Source: Stemphylium vesicarium (Eukaryota > Ascomycota > Dothideomycetes > Pleosporales > Pleosporaceae). From it: a stretch of DNA of 64,000 nt. Under the pieces are notes generated by a model, which did not search any database, had not been told where the DNA came from, and saw only the letters and a program-made list of their open reading frames with translations. Both the position numbers and the translations under genes were made by a program. The stretch covers positions 39,136-103,135 of the forward strand of contig QXCR01000106.1 of the NCBI GenBank assembly GCA_004380135.1, read 5' to 3'. Shown in pieces: positions 23,389-33,725 of this stretch (within the stretch, counting starts at the first letter, position 1; the number at the start of each line of letters is the position of its first letter).

Positions 23389-25039
23389 ATGCGGCTGCTC
23401 CGCGTCAAGCTAGGCGAAGATGCCGAGAGCCACCTCGACATATCTCTGTGCGAATTCCTCGGTAGTGATACCCCCCGTATGCGATCCTCTCACACCGATG
23501 GAAAGACGAAGAGATACTCTACGTCGACATGGCAACACCTGACAGGACTGTCACGCGAAACAAGAAAGGGTATTCGAAATTGGAAACAACTTGCTGTCTT
23601 GCAATTTCGAGAGGACTCAAGTATATTTGGAGCGATACCTGCTGTATCGACAAAACCTCCAGCGCTGAGCTCTCCGAGGCCATCAACTCAATGTACAACT
23701 ACTACATTGAGTCCGCTTGATGCATCGCCTACCTGGACGATGTGGAAATGGATCTGCGAGATGCTGGTGCCAGATCAGGAGCAGGCAGTCCTCTTTCTCA
23801 AGCTGCGTGGTTCTCGAGAGGATAGACCTCGCAAGAATTGATCGCGCCAAACGATCTGACTTTATATACGAAGATCTGGGACGAGATAGGGATCAAGGCT
23901 CAGTACTGTCACATAGTCTCCTTGGCCTCCGGTATCGATGAGATGGTGCTAATACAACGTGAAATGGTGGAAACAGTAGGCATATCCGAAAAGATGTCAT
24001 GGGCGGCACGAAGGGTCACAACACGACCCGAGGATGAAGCCTACTCTCTGATGGGACTCTTTGGGGTAAATATGCCGACTCTATACGGAGAGAGAAAAGG
24101 CAATACTTTTAGACGACTTCAGATTGAGATCATGCAAAGTACGACCGATCACACAATCCTTGCCTGGGAATGAGATACTTCCAACGGCGATATGTTAGCA
24201 CCGGACGTTTCCTGCTTCTCGGGGGGGGAACACAGATTGCCAGCCAAGCACCTTTGAGACCATCCTCAGTCGAAACTTTTATGATCCCGGCAGCTCTCAA
24301 CCCATCATGAGAGCGCAGGAGATGATGCCTGCATATTAAATGACGAATGCTGGACTCCGCATTCAGCTACCCGTTAGGTCCATAATCGGACACAAAACAA
24401 TGTATTTCGCTTTCCTGGCTTGCAAGAACCAAAGAAAGCCAGAGCTCCTGGTCGCTATGTGCATTCGATGGTACGAGGGCTTCCATGAATATCCTCGATT
24501 CAGTAGGGAGGCTTTTCAGCAAGCGCCCACTATACAACTTGGAGGCAAGTATCCGCAAAGCTGTAACTCCAATTGATTTCTGCTCACAATTAATATGGAT
24601 CTCGAATCGTAAGCTTTATCGGCCTCCACCCACGACCTCAGCTTTACCATATCAAACAATGCGGAAGTTGCGATACCAAATATACATCAAAGCCAAAAAC
24701 TCTTGGTCAATCGTCTTGAAGGGCAGTTTTTCAGAGGAGGTTACCCCGTCCTGCGAGAACCTGGCTTTCATGGCCCCGCTAGGCTCAAGCAAGATGACAG
24801 ATGATCTCAAGAAATTTTATTCGAACAAATTCAAAGTTCAGCATGTCATCCGGGGCTCATTGTCATTGGGTGGGTTCAATCACGAGGTGATCAAGTTGGT
24901 GGAGGCATCGGGAGACCATGCTTGTATTGGCTTGGGCGTGGTAGACCAGCTATTCTGGATTCGCCAAGCACGTTTTCCGGGCTCTCGTGTGAGGTCAGTA
25001 AACGTGAACTACTTTGCCTTCCCGACAAGTGACGGCTAG
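23389..25039 (+). pseudogene. HET-domain (heterokaryon incompatibility) pseudogene
   Basis: The HET domain, which triggers cell death on non-self recognition in fungi, can be read through many lesions. The start MRLLRVKLG at 23389 runs to a poly-C run near 23471, where the frame shifts into PPYAILSHRW, a HET hallmark. In-frame stops follow at 23718 (TGA), 23823 (TAG, exactly where the conserved W of RGWTLQELIAP belongs), 24171 (TGA) and 24337 (TAA, before MTNAGLRI). The conserved segment RPEDEAYSLMGLFGVNMP remains intact. A further frame change leads to a tail ending at 25039. TAG and TAA are single C-to-T type changes from TGG and CAA. Multiple independent lesions argue for a dead gene. Confidence 0.85.
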
Positions 25040-25347
25040 TTGGTACGCTCGGAGATGACCCAAGGTTTTACTTGTTGCATGATAAAACTGTCGTGGCCCG
25101 AGAACTGTTGAAGAGGCAAGGGTGGTGTGGAATGGATGTGGCTCATTTCTTAATCCAATTCGATACGGAAGCCTAAGTTTGAATTTTGAGAGCTGCCTGA
25201 AGAATGTTCAGGCACCGGTTGCAAGCGACGTGAATATGTAAAATTTCGCTTAGATCTTTCGCCGTACTCCTCCGCCAGCGATATTAATACATGTGAGTTC
25301 TTCAAAGGCTGACGACACGAACTCACTCGCCATGTCGTTTCAACCCC
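25040..25347. other. Intergenic region
   Basis: This stretch lies between the tail of the HET remnant and the 3' end of the minus-strand hydrolase. Nothing recognisable. Confidence 0.45.
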
Positions 25348-26271
25348 TCAATGCTTTCCCACGAACCCCAGAACACATTTCACAAAACCCTCAGGGTTTT
25401 CCTCAGCAATGTAATGTGCCGTATCCTCCACGGTCAGAACTTCCGCACCGGCATGGTACTCGCTGGCCATATTCTGTCCCGCCTGAGCGAGGAGGAACTC
25501 TTTTCCCATCATTAACAAGGAAGGCACTTGAACCTTCCCATGTTCAGCAACCCATTTCCTATTCTCCTCTGCATCCTTCTCAAACGCGCGGTATACCTCC
25601 AACCCAGCTCTCATCGCACCAGGCTGAGAGTACGCAAGAGCATACTGTTCCAGATCCGCGGGTGTAATGGCAGCGCTATTGTAAGAGATCTTGTCGAAGA
25701 AGTGTTTGAGATACTCGCGCTCCTTTCCGGCGATAAGAAACTCCGGTAGATCGGGGACTTGATGGAACACGAAGTGAAAGACGTCTGCACTTCCTTTGAT
25801 CTCTTCGTAAAACGATGTACCGGGGAGGGGACACTCGCCCCAGATGACACTGGCCACGTCTTCTGGGTAGCGTGATACGTAGGCGAATGCGATCATGCCG
25901 CCGATGTCGTGGCCGACGACATGAATCTTCTCTTTGATGCCAAAGTGGGTCTGTATCAGGATGTGTAGGTCCTCTGCCATCTGCGTCTTTTGGTAGCCGG
26001 TCAAGGGCTTGGACGATTGGCCTGCTCCTCGGTAGTCTGGCGCTATGACACGATATCCAGCATCGGAAAGGGGGTCGATGACGTGACGGAATTGATAGGA
26101 CGTCTGCGGGAAGCCGTGGATGAGTAGGATAGTACCCTTGAGCTCGGCTGAAGGTGTGGGTGGGCAATCGATATAGCTGAGACGTATCTGCTCTCCAGAT
26201 GATGTCGTTACTGGCGCGATTCGCTGACGCCAGCGGGAGTTATCAATTGACGGCAACTGAAGGTCACTCAT
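25348..26271 (-). CDS. Alpha/beta hydrolase, epoxide hydrolase/dehalogenase-like
   Basis: Hydrolase of the epoxide hydrolase and haloalkane dehalogenase group. Visible motifs are the oxyanion segment HGFPQTSYQFR, the strand DYRGAGQSS and the nucleophile elbow GHDIGG with aspartate as nucleophile, as in epoxide hydrolases. The catalytic histidine is in DTAHYIAEENPE. From the ATG at 26271 (MSDLQLPS) the protein has 307 residues, close to the family norm. In-frame ATGs at 26319 and 26421 would add 16 or 50 residues; the longest leader is basic and could be a targeting peptide, so the start is uncertain. Substrate unknown. It is the last enzyme of a block with an ABC-G transporter, SDR and esterase. 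Confidence 0.85.
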   Translation of the reverse strand: MSDLQLPSIDNSRWRQRIAPVTTSSGEQIRLSYIDCPPTPSAELKGTILLIHGFPQTSYQFRHVIDPLSDAGYRVIAPDYRGAGQSSKPLTGYQKTQMAEDLHILIQTHFGIKEKIHVVGHDIGGMIAFAYVSRYPEDVASVIWGECPLPGTSFYEEIKGSADVFHFVFHQVPDLPEFLIAGKEREYLKHFFDKISYNSAAITPADLEQYALAYSQPGAMRAGLEVYRAFEKDAEENRKWVAEHGKVQVPSLLMMGKEFLLAQAGQNMASEYHAGAEVLTVEDTAHYIAEENPEGFVKCVLGFVGKH

Positions 26272-26646
26272 TTTGGCAGTGATGCGAGAGAATGACGATG
26301 TAAACTTCGAGTGCGACATAAGATCTGTAACCTTAAATATCGGGACGCAGTGCAAGTAGCCGACTATGCGTGCATTGGTAAGAGCACCGATTTGTAAGAT
26401 ATGACGCTGCAAGAGCGTCATGTGCAGCGTCAGTATGCTCGCTCGATACACAGGAACCAGATATTACCGGAAAGGTACCAAGCCATCAAGCGAAAAGACT
26501 TGGTGTAGGTGTGGGTCGATCATCCCAGCCAATGCCCTTTGGCGTTGGGGTCTGATGACGGGATGAGCTTACCGTTTCGGGTCTAGTTTCTCCACGGGTG
26601 TACTTGTGGTTCCATTCGGACTTGTGCGAAACTGAGGTTTGTTCCT
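26272..26646. other. Intergenic region / leader of hydrolase gene
   Basis: Contains the alternative upstream starts of the hydrolase and the 3' end of the next minus-strand gene. No other gene is seen. Confidence 0.45.
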
Positions 26647-28068
26647 CTATTCAGATTCCCATATAAGCTGATCAGATTCCCATACATCCTCGATGTCCAC
26701 GATGTCCAAGATGAGTTGTACACCAATTGACTTGAACTCTGCAATCAAAAGTTCTGCATTCATCCGCGGTGCAGGCCTCCAAGCGCATTCGACAACTCTC
26801 AACTGGGTAGGCACGGTGGAGTAATCCTCGAATAGGTTGTACAAAGCATCCGCAATGTCGTCGTCCCACTCCATCTTGATGCTCAGCGTCTCCAGAGATT
26901 CTGGCAGGATTACAGAGAGGCGAGGGTAATCAAGACCCATGCAATCTCCGAACAGAACGAGACCAGATACATTGAGGTGCTTGAGTGCGGTGAACTCGCG
27001 CAGACTTCCAAATGGAGGAATGTCCTTGTCCATGTCGACTTGGCATGTGGCGTCCATGGTGTCGATCGTCAACGTTTCGAGTGAGTCTTTGAGTGCGAGC
27101 AGGACAGAGCGAAATGCAGGAAGATCAATCCCAGTGTCATCATTGGATGGAGTTGAGCGTGCGAGAACGGGTTCCAAACTCCTCCAGCGACATTCGAAAC
27201 GCTTTAGACTTACGAAGGGCTCCAGAAGCTTCCGGATGGTGCTCTCGTTGATGTTCTCACTATCAAGTGATATTGCATCCATCTCAACAAAAGCTTTAGT
27301 GCGCTCATTGTCAACTCTCTGCTCATATTGTAGTAGTCTTGCTATCGGATCGTTCATTGGAGAAGGAGTGGCATCGTATCGACACAAGAGGCTGGTTGGG
27401 GTATGGAGCCACAATGTCCGGAGTCCATTGCCTGGGTGGTATCGCTTACATGCTAGAAGATACAAGCGATTCGAATGGGGGATTATGACCACCTCAGCCA
27501 GATTCTGAGCGACGGCAATGAGACATAGAGCCGCTTGGTGTAGGTGAACAACTCCCCTGTCATACGCATATGGCGAGGTTGGCCTTTTGACAGCAAGGCC
27601 TCTGAGTACTGTGTGTCTTGGGTCGATCGCCCACTTCTTATTTGACAAATATTGTCTGTATATTGAGCCATCGAAGTCCGTCATTTTGTAGGCGGTCGTC
27701 CACTCCTGCGTGCAAGGTTCGAGTTCATCGAGAAACCTGCCTTGACTCTCAATATATCGAATATGTTGGCATAATTCGGGTCGTCGAAATAGTGTCTGGA
27801 GCAACAACTTCACCATGCGTGCGGGTCTTTGAGAGTAGATAATGCATTGATAAAGCGCCGACGTTGCGATGGCGTTCAGTTTCCGGCACGTAAGGGTCAA
27901 AGCATGAACATCCCGGACAGTCGAAGTGTTCCCTTTCTGACGATTAGCTTCAGCCTCAGTCTCAACTATGGGACCCCGTTTAATTTCCAGATGCGATACG
28001 ATGGCGATGAGCAGCTCATCTGGTAGGTCGCCGATGGGGCACGGCAGGACCTGGTTGGCGGGGTTCAT
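26647..28068 (-). CDS. F-box-like protein, 473 aa
   Basis: Single-exon protein with an N-terminal F-box-like motif (GDLPDELLIAIVSHLEI, about residues 12-29). The helix that follows is split by a charged insert and resumes at LTLTCRKLNAIATSALYQCI. The rest is a divergent leucine-rich region of about 400 residues with LxxLxI spacing. F-box proteins link substrates to SCF ubiquitin ligases, but the target is unknown. The same architecture (F-box, charged insert, degenerate LRR) appears in the gene at 29484-30857, so they are probably members of one family expansion. Start chosen at the first ATG of the frame, which precedes the motif directly. Confidence 0.82.
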   Translation of the reverse strand: MNPANQVLPCPIGDLPDELLIAIVSHLEIKRGPIVETEAEANRQKGNTSTVRDVHALTLTCRKLNAIATSALYQCIIYSQRPARMVKLLLQTLFRRPELCQHIRYIESQGRFLDELEPCTQEWTTAYKMTDFDGSIYRQYLSNKKWAIDPRHTVLRGLAVKRPTSPYAYDRGVVHLHQAALCLIAVAQNLAEVVIIPHSNRLYLLACKRYHPGNGLRTLWLHTPTSLLCRYDATPSPMNDPIARLLQYEQRVDNERTKAFVEMDAISLDSENINESTIRKLLEPFVSLKRFECRWRSLEPVLARSTPSNDDTGIDLPAFRSVLLALKDSLETLTIDTMDATCQVDMDKDIPPFGSLREFTALKHLNVSGLVLFGDCMGLDYPRLSVILPESLETLSIKMEWDDDIADALYNLFEDYSTVPTQLRVVECAWRPAPRMNAELLIAEFKSIGVQLILDIVDIEDVWESDQLIWESE

Positions 28069-28609
28069 TGTGCGGCTGTCAACGTCTCAAAACCAGCGAG
28101 TCATCCGGAACCTTCGTCAAGCACCAAGTGCCGGGATGCCAAAGCGTGTTGTCGGAACGGTCCGGAGATTGCACCCGTTGTCCCGAGCATACGCTGCCGT
28201 AAATGTCTTGTGGAGGGATTGGGAGAAGAGAAGATCTTCCGAAGATGCGCGAGATGCCACGCGCTAGAAGCACGTCCCCACTTTCTCAGGCGTTACGCCC
28301 TGAATCCGCCTGAGGCCCCTGGCCAGGTGAAACTCCATCAACGTCAACGACCAACGTCATTATGCTTATTCCTCTGCTAGATTGTCGGAGACCTGTAGCT
28401 GCCGTGCACTTTGTCACACTTCCCTTACACATCAACGCAGAATGTATCACTTCGGCGTCTTAGCGCAATTTGGCCCTGGGATGCCGCGATCCTTGAGTGC
28501 GAACATCACCGCATCTTAGTCGGAGACGATGGCATATCTGTATATAAAGGTCTGGTAGAGCCTAGTGGGTCGTGCAGTAGACCACTTGAACCAACTTACA
28601 AGACTCACG
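28069..28609. other. Divergent intergenic region, F-box/carbonic anhydrase
   Basis: 541 nt with two promoters. Short open frames here have no domain support. Confidence 0.5.
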
Positions 28610-29172
28610 ATGCCATCCCACGGAGAACGAAACCTCGAGCATGGAAGCAAGGCGTATGCTGCATCCTTCAACCAGGGCCACCTGGCACTCCCGCCTAGCC
28701 AGAGATACACTATCGGTGGGCCTGCACGCATGGTCATGTCTTCCTAGCAACTACTGACCTGACCCCAATAGTGACCTGTATGGACGCGCGCATAGACCCT
28801 GCCATGGCATTCGGTATACCACTCGGAGCCGCACATGTTATTCGCAACGCGGGCGCTTCTGTACGCGACGCCTTTCGATCGATAATCATATCGCAACAGC
28901 TTCTTGGAACAAGGGAGGTGATGATTGTCAAGCACACCGGATGCGGCATGCTCACGTTTGACAACGATACTGCGAGAGCTGTCGTTATGAAGAAGAGGGG
29001 AGAGATTGCGGCTAGAGAAGTGGAGAAGCTAGACTTTCAGCCTTTCCAGAATCTTGAGATCCAAGTTAAAAAGGATGTACAATGGCTGCGCATCAAAGCG
29101 GTCGAGGAAAACATCAGGTTCAGCGGCTGGATATATGATGTGGAGACGGGAAAAACGAAGCGGATAGTATGA
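28610..29172 (+). CDS. Beta-carbonic anhydrase, small type
   Basis: Zinc enzyme interconverting carbon dioxide and bicarbonate. Exons 28610-28715 and 28772-29172 join across a 56-nt intron to 168 residues, the size of the small fungal and bacterial beta-class enzymes. The zinc ligands are visible: Cys38 in TCMDARID, with the Asp40-Arg42 dyad, and His90 and Cys93 in KHTGCGML. The first zinc ligand comes directly after the splice junction, so splicing is required for activity. ATG 28610 is the first ATG in this frame. No targeting peptide is visible, so a cytosolic location is likely. Confidence in the family is high; physiological role cannot be read. Confidence 0.93.
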
Positions 29173-29483
29173 GGCGGTACAGTTGTAGGAGTTGTCTAGT
29201 TAATAGGATATACCCAAATGAATGTAAGGCGATCTTATGCATCATCCAGTTCACGATATACTGGGTCGTGCAAGCTACTTACCTAGGTAACCTGTCTCGG
29301 CGATACCGGCTTTGACCACATATACCTTACCTATTGCAGGCTAGGCTATCGATGGCAGCCACCACCTCGTCATGCAGATAGCTTCTTGTCATCACCACGA
29401 ACTATTCAAAGAGCCAATATTCCAGATCCTTCGACCGCGACGCACAGAAAGCGACCAGGCCGTAATTCGCGCCCTCTTATAAT
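29173..29483. other. Intergenic region
   Basis: 311 nt between the carbonic anhydrase and the next F-box-like gene. Nothing recognisable. Confidence 0.5.
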
Positions 29484-30857
29484 ATGACAGCTGGGAATGC
29501 ATCGCTTGGCAGCCTACCAGACGAGCTCATCTTAGAGGTTCTACTCTATCTGAACACCATTCGCTCATCCGAGACGCAATCGACAGCCTTCAAACAGAAA
29601 GAAAAGGAGAAGGCCCGTCAACGCGAGAACCGAAATCGCCAACGCACATTGTGGAGCCTGTGCCTGACGTCCCGTTGCCTCAAGCGGCTCGCTACCCCGT
29701 TTTTGTACGCCTCGTTCACAGGATCTGCCACCTGGTACGGCATAGAGCCTCTAAGGCTGTTCCACAAAACCATCACGACCACTGGTGTCTTTCCAGATCA
29801 AGGCTACATATACGCCCAACATACTCAATATGTAGAGACCCGACTATCAGATTACCTAGGCAACAATCTGTACGCAGACACAGCACTACCAGATGCAATA
29901 CATATGGTAGCGCGCTACTTTTGTCTACTAGCGGAAATCGTCAAGTGCGCACCAAATCTGCAGCACCTATCTGTCACCAGCCTAGAGACCAGCGATGTGT
30001 CGTTTTGGCGATACTTATTGCCCGAGGAGGATTCGACATCTCTTTCATCTTCAGCTATCACCAATCACAATTTTAATAATTTGCAGACCTTGTGTGTCCA
30101 GACGCATGTTAGAGGGTTTGGCTCAGGCACTCGAGCGGTTTCATTCAGCAGCATTTGCGAGGCTATCGCATCGGCACCATTACTCTCCGACTTTCGAGCT
30201 TCAAGTGTAATGACAACCGGACTGTCAGGACCGGAACTCGGCTCTGAATCTTTCAAAAGTTTGCAGCGCTTGGAAATCACAGAGTGTGTCGTAGACATTG
30301 ATTCAGTAGCCAGCGTACTATCCGTGTGCGAAGGTCTTCGAAACATTCTTTGCTCGTGGGCTTATCTCGACACTGTGGGCGAGACACCATCCGATCTTTC
30401 TCCTGGTCTTCTGCGTCATTCCGACACCTTAGAAACATTGTACCTCGATTTTCGCGAGGTCAGGTGCGATCCTGAAATTACCACGTCACAATGTCTCGGG
30501 TCTCTGCGACAATTTAAACAGTTGAAGGCGCTGACGATATCCCAGAAAGGATTCCTTGGTGAAGATTGGCCAGAGCCCGACATTACGGACTGGTCAACGA
30601 GGAACCGTATAGTTGAACTACTGCCATTGGAACTCAAAAGCTTCACCATACTTGTGGACGCTGACGACTACGAGCGGGAATGGGAGACTTTGGATGATTT
30701 GTTCGATATGTGGACATTATCTGAAGCCTGCCGGTCCTCCGCTCTGAGCTTGACGTCTGTCAACATCAAATTGGATTCTGGCCGTCACGAGGCTATAGGA
30801 CTCATGGAAGCTTTCTCACAGGCCGGGGTGGGGTTCAAGGTAATTACCGAGCGGTAG
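29484..30857 (+). CDS. F-box-like protein, 457 aa
   Basis: Single-exon protein beginning with an F-box-like motif (GSLPDELILEVLLYLNTI), a charged insert rich in K, E and R, and then the second F-box helix LWSLCLTSRCLKRLATPFLY. The remaining 380 residues are leucine-rich with repeats such as LQRLEITECVVDIDSVASVL, resembling degenerate leucine-rich repeats. It is probably an SCF adaptor of unknown target. The layout matches the minus-strand gene at 26647-28068, suggesting a local family. The ATG at 29484 is the first of the frame and sits close to the motif. Confidence 0.82.
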   Translation: MTAGNASLGSLPDELILEVLLYLNTIRSSETQSTAFKQKEKEKARQRENRNRQRTLWSLCLTSRCLKRLATPFLYASFTGSATWYGIEPLRLFHKTITTTGVFPDQGYIYAQHTQYVETRLSDYLGNNLYADTALPDAIHMVARYFCLLAEIVKCAPNLQHLSVTSLETSDVSFWRYLLPEEDSTSLSSSAITNHNFNNLQTLCVQTHVRGFGSGTRAVSFSSICEAIASAPLLSDFRASSVMTTGLSGPELGSESFKSLQRLEITECVVDIDSVASVLSVCEGLRNILCSWAYLDTVGETPSDLSPGLLRHSDTLETLYLDFREVRCDPEITTSQCLGSLRQFKQLKALTISQKGFLGEDWPEPDITDWSTRNRIVELLPLELKSFTILVDADDYEREWETLDDLFDMWTLSEACRSSALSLTSVNIKLDSGRHEAIGLMEAFSQAGVGFKVITER

Positions 30858-31363
30858 TTCCAGTGGAGTGGGCAAATGGCTCCTCAATCGCAGACGGAGA
30901 CGACAGATACCCGGTCTTCAGTTCTCACGTGGGCAGAGTCACAAGCGGATGGCGTTTGACAGCTTCCAAGCGGTAGCGCCCCCGACAAATGGCAACATGA
31001 TGCGCTACGAACAGCCGACACTTCGCCGCCAGAGAGAAGCACCGGTGATACTTCAAACGTACCCTCAACATGCGATATTATCACGATTATCACGATTATC
31101 ACGATTATCACGTTGGCGCAACGTTAGTAGCAGATTGGAGGTCACTTGAGCTATTTGCGCGGGATTCTGTTACGTCAATCTCACTATTGCTGCGGTTACT
31201 TGAGCTTGGCGGTGATATACCGCCTTTACCTTCACGAAGAGCTTCGCGTTCGGGGTCTTCATCGGACGCTAGCACTTATATCTCGGCTTCCTACAAAGCT
31301 ATAAGCACTACTCCTGCCATACAGATCTTGCTTTTATCCAACACCTGCGACATCGTCCTGGAC
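30858..31363. other. Intergenic region with 9-bp microsatellite
   Basis: Upstream region of the coiled-coil gene. Apart from the 9-bp tandem repeat at 31078-31112 nothing is recognised. The frame stays open upstream of the chosen start, so the start of the next gene could lie earlier. Confidence 0.45.
31078..31112. repeat. Tandem repeat (TTATCACGA), about 4 copies
   Basis: Three full copies and one nearly full copy of TTATCACGA lie head to tail. If translated they would give HDY units, but the position 250 nt before the likely start codon suggests a non-coding microsatellite. Confidence 0.9.
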
Positions 31364-33399
31364 ATGGCCACTGTTGACGAAGCCAATTACCCTGGCATGA
31401 CAGGTGGCTCAGAAACCGATGCCTCCACTGCGACCAATGCTTCACCTGCACAGGATACCTCGAGCCATGACGAAGCTTCAGGCTGTGAAGCCCAGTCTAC
31501 CATACCTTCAAATACATCCTATGAGAGAGAATCCGACGAGGCCGTAAAGTCAGATCATATCAAAAATGACGTTCTCCGTTCATCATTTCCTTCACCCAAG
31601 GTATCAGAAGAGAGTGATGAAGTTATATCTGTGTCTAACGAGGAGTTGCCCTCCGTAGATGGGCTTTCTGGCGGGCATAGCAACGGAGTTGTCTTGAACG
31701 TCGATCAAGACCCAGTGAAAGAAGAATCGGAGAAAGACCCGGGTACGCGGATTTGCCATGTTCAAAAATGTTAGCTGACAAGACAAAAGATGTCCAACTG
31801 CCCGATAAGGTCTCCATGTCGGCTCCCCACATGACCATCAACGATCAAGAAGTAAGCCGCGTTGTCTCTGGAAGCGAGGTTCATCAACGAGGCGAGCCAA
31901 ATGCCACTGAAGAGGTGGTAGAATCTCCTGAAGCTGCCATCAGCGTACCGACTCACAGGCGCCCTGACTTCCAACCACCACCGCCTCGCCAATTAGGACT
32001 CCAGAGCTCTAAGGTAAGACATCTTTTCTCATTTCCCTTGCAAGGGACTGATGGTTATAGCATATGATGCCGACGAGCGAGGTTGCCCGGTTCGATGAAA
32101 TACCTCGCGTGCCTCGCCAGTACTATCCGCAATACGACCACAAACGCGACCTAGTGGATCGCGAGTATACAGCAAGGCTCAGTGCACAACTCATGAAGAC
32201 CAAGAACGAACTTGACACCGAGCGCCATCAGAACACCCACTTACGCAAGATGATTGAGACGGAGCAGAAACAAAAGGTCGATACAGCATACTCTGGTATG
32301 CTGAACAACCTTTTGCGAGATCAGACCGAAGCTCTTGCTCTCAAAGCCAATGTTGAAGCCAAGGAGCGCAACCTCGATCTTCGCGAAAATAAGATTCAGC
32401 AGTACGAGATGTTCCTCTCAGAAGGTCAGAAGCAATTGTTCTACAAGCTCGGGGAGAGCGGTGATCGCCCCATGAGCGCGGTGCAACAAGAGCATGCACG
32501 TCGCCAAGCTGAACTCGACGTTCGGAAGAGCCTTGCCGACATCGAGGCGCAGTATGCAGTCAAGATTGAGGGTTTGCGCCTTCGTGCAGCAGCTCAAGAG
32601 ATGCGCGAGCAGCAATACAAGTCCTTGATTCGCGAGTCGCTTCAGGCCGAGATGAATGAGTCCGCTCTTTCCGCAGAGAAGGCCGATGAAATTGCCGAGA
32701 TGGAGTATAATAACGGTTTCGCTGATGGCAAAGAAGTTGGTCGCAAGGAGACCTTTGACGATGCTCAGAAGCGAGGCTTCCTTGAGGGTTATGGAGCTTG
32801 TCACCGCGCTCAAGTCACGTTCAGCAACTTCCGCAAGGGACGCATTCCACATGATAGCCCTGAACTGGACTTTATCTTCGACCCCGCTCATCCTTACAAT
32901 CTCTTAGGTATTGGCATGCAGATTGGCAGATTCGAAAAGCAGGCTGCTACTGCTACCGCCACTGCTACCGCCGTCGCTGGACCTTCCAAGATTGACGGGA
33001 AGAAAGCAGTGATGAACGGTAAGACTACCGATAACTCTGGACAGGAGCGAGGTGTCGACGGCGAAGGAATCAACGGTGCTCCCAATGGTCCTGTCAATGG
33101 CGTCGCTGACGGTACTGTCAACGGCAAGACTAATGGCAATGTTCACATAGCCCAGCCGGCGCCCAAGTAAGTCACCAAATCTTTTCTCTTTCACATCTTC
33201 ACACATGTTAATGGTCGCTAGGCTCCCTCCTTCTCAAGCGTCGCTTGCCTCTCAACTCCGCCGCCACGTACCCCATACCCACAACGGCTATGTCGTTCTC
33301 GCCAACAGCCCCACCAGCTCTGCGCCTCCTCGGGATACTGGTCGTCCCGTTGCCCGACAGGAAGAGAAGGCGACCGTGAACTTGATTGATCTCTTGTAG
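31364..33399 (+). CDS. Conserved-looking coiled-coil protein, function unknown
   Basis: I do not recognise this protein. Four exons fit in phase (31364-31742, 31790-32013, 32061-33166, 33222-33399), giving 628 residues. The introns are 47, 47 and 55 nt; the first ends CTGAC plus a short spacer and AAG, a good fungal branch and acceptor. The N-terminal 190 residues are disordered and rich in S and E. Next comes a proline patch (RPDFQPPPPRQLG). A long charged coiled coil follows (about residues 215-430, many E, K, Q and A, such as KSLIRESLQAEMNESALSAE), with a segment FDDAQKRGFLEGYGACHRAQ. The C terminus is low complexity (alternating A-T, then N-G repeats) and ends with a short folded-looking tail. 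No catalytic motif is visible. The start could lie upstream. Confidence 0.72.
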
Positions 33400-33725
33400 G
33401 TCGGCGCGCGGGGGTCCAGCAAAACGAGCTCACCGAGGAGGGACTGTTTCTTCCTTGAGGGAACTTGATGTTTCTTTTCGTTTGATTTATCCATCATTTG
33501 GTTTCATGGAAAGGCGTTTAACGACACGTACGACCCGAGGTGAAGGCGAAGCGATAATGTATCATACGGAAGGATGGAAAAGTTTGCAAGGCCGCCATGA
33601 ATTTGGTGGAAAATGAGAAAGACAGGAAGAGAGAGATGTGTATTTCTTTTATCTCAGTCTACAGGATTCCATCGTTGGGAGTTATCAAGATTCGAATGTC
33701 TATCAAATTCGCCGTGTAACCTTCC
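33400..33725. other. Convergent 3' intergenic region
   Basis: Facing 3' ends of the coiled-coil gene and the GT8 gene. No additional gene is seen. Confidence 0.55.
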
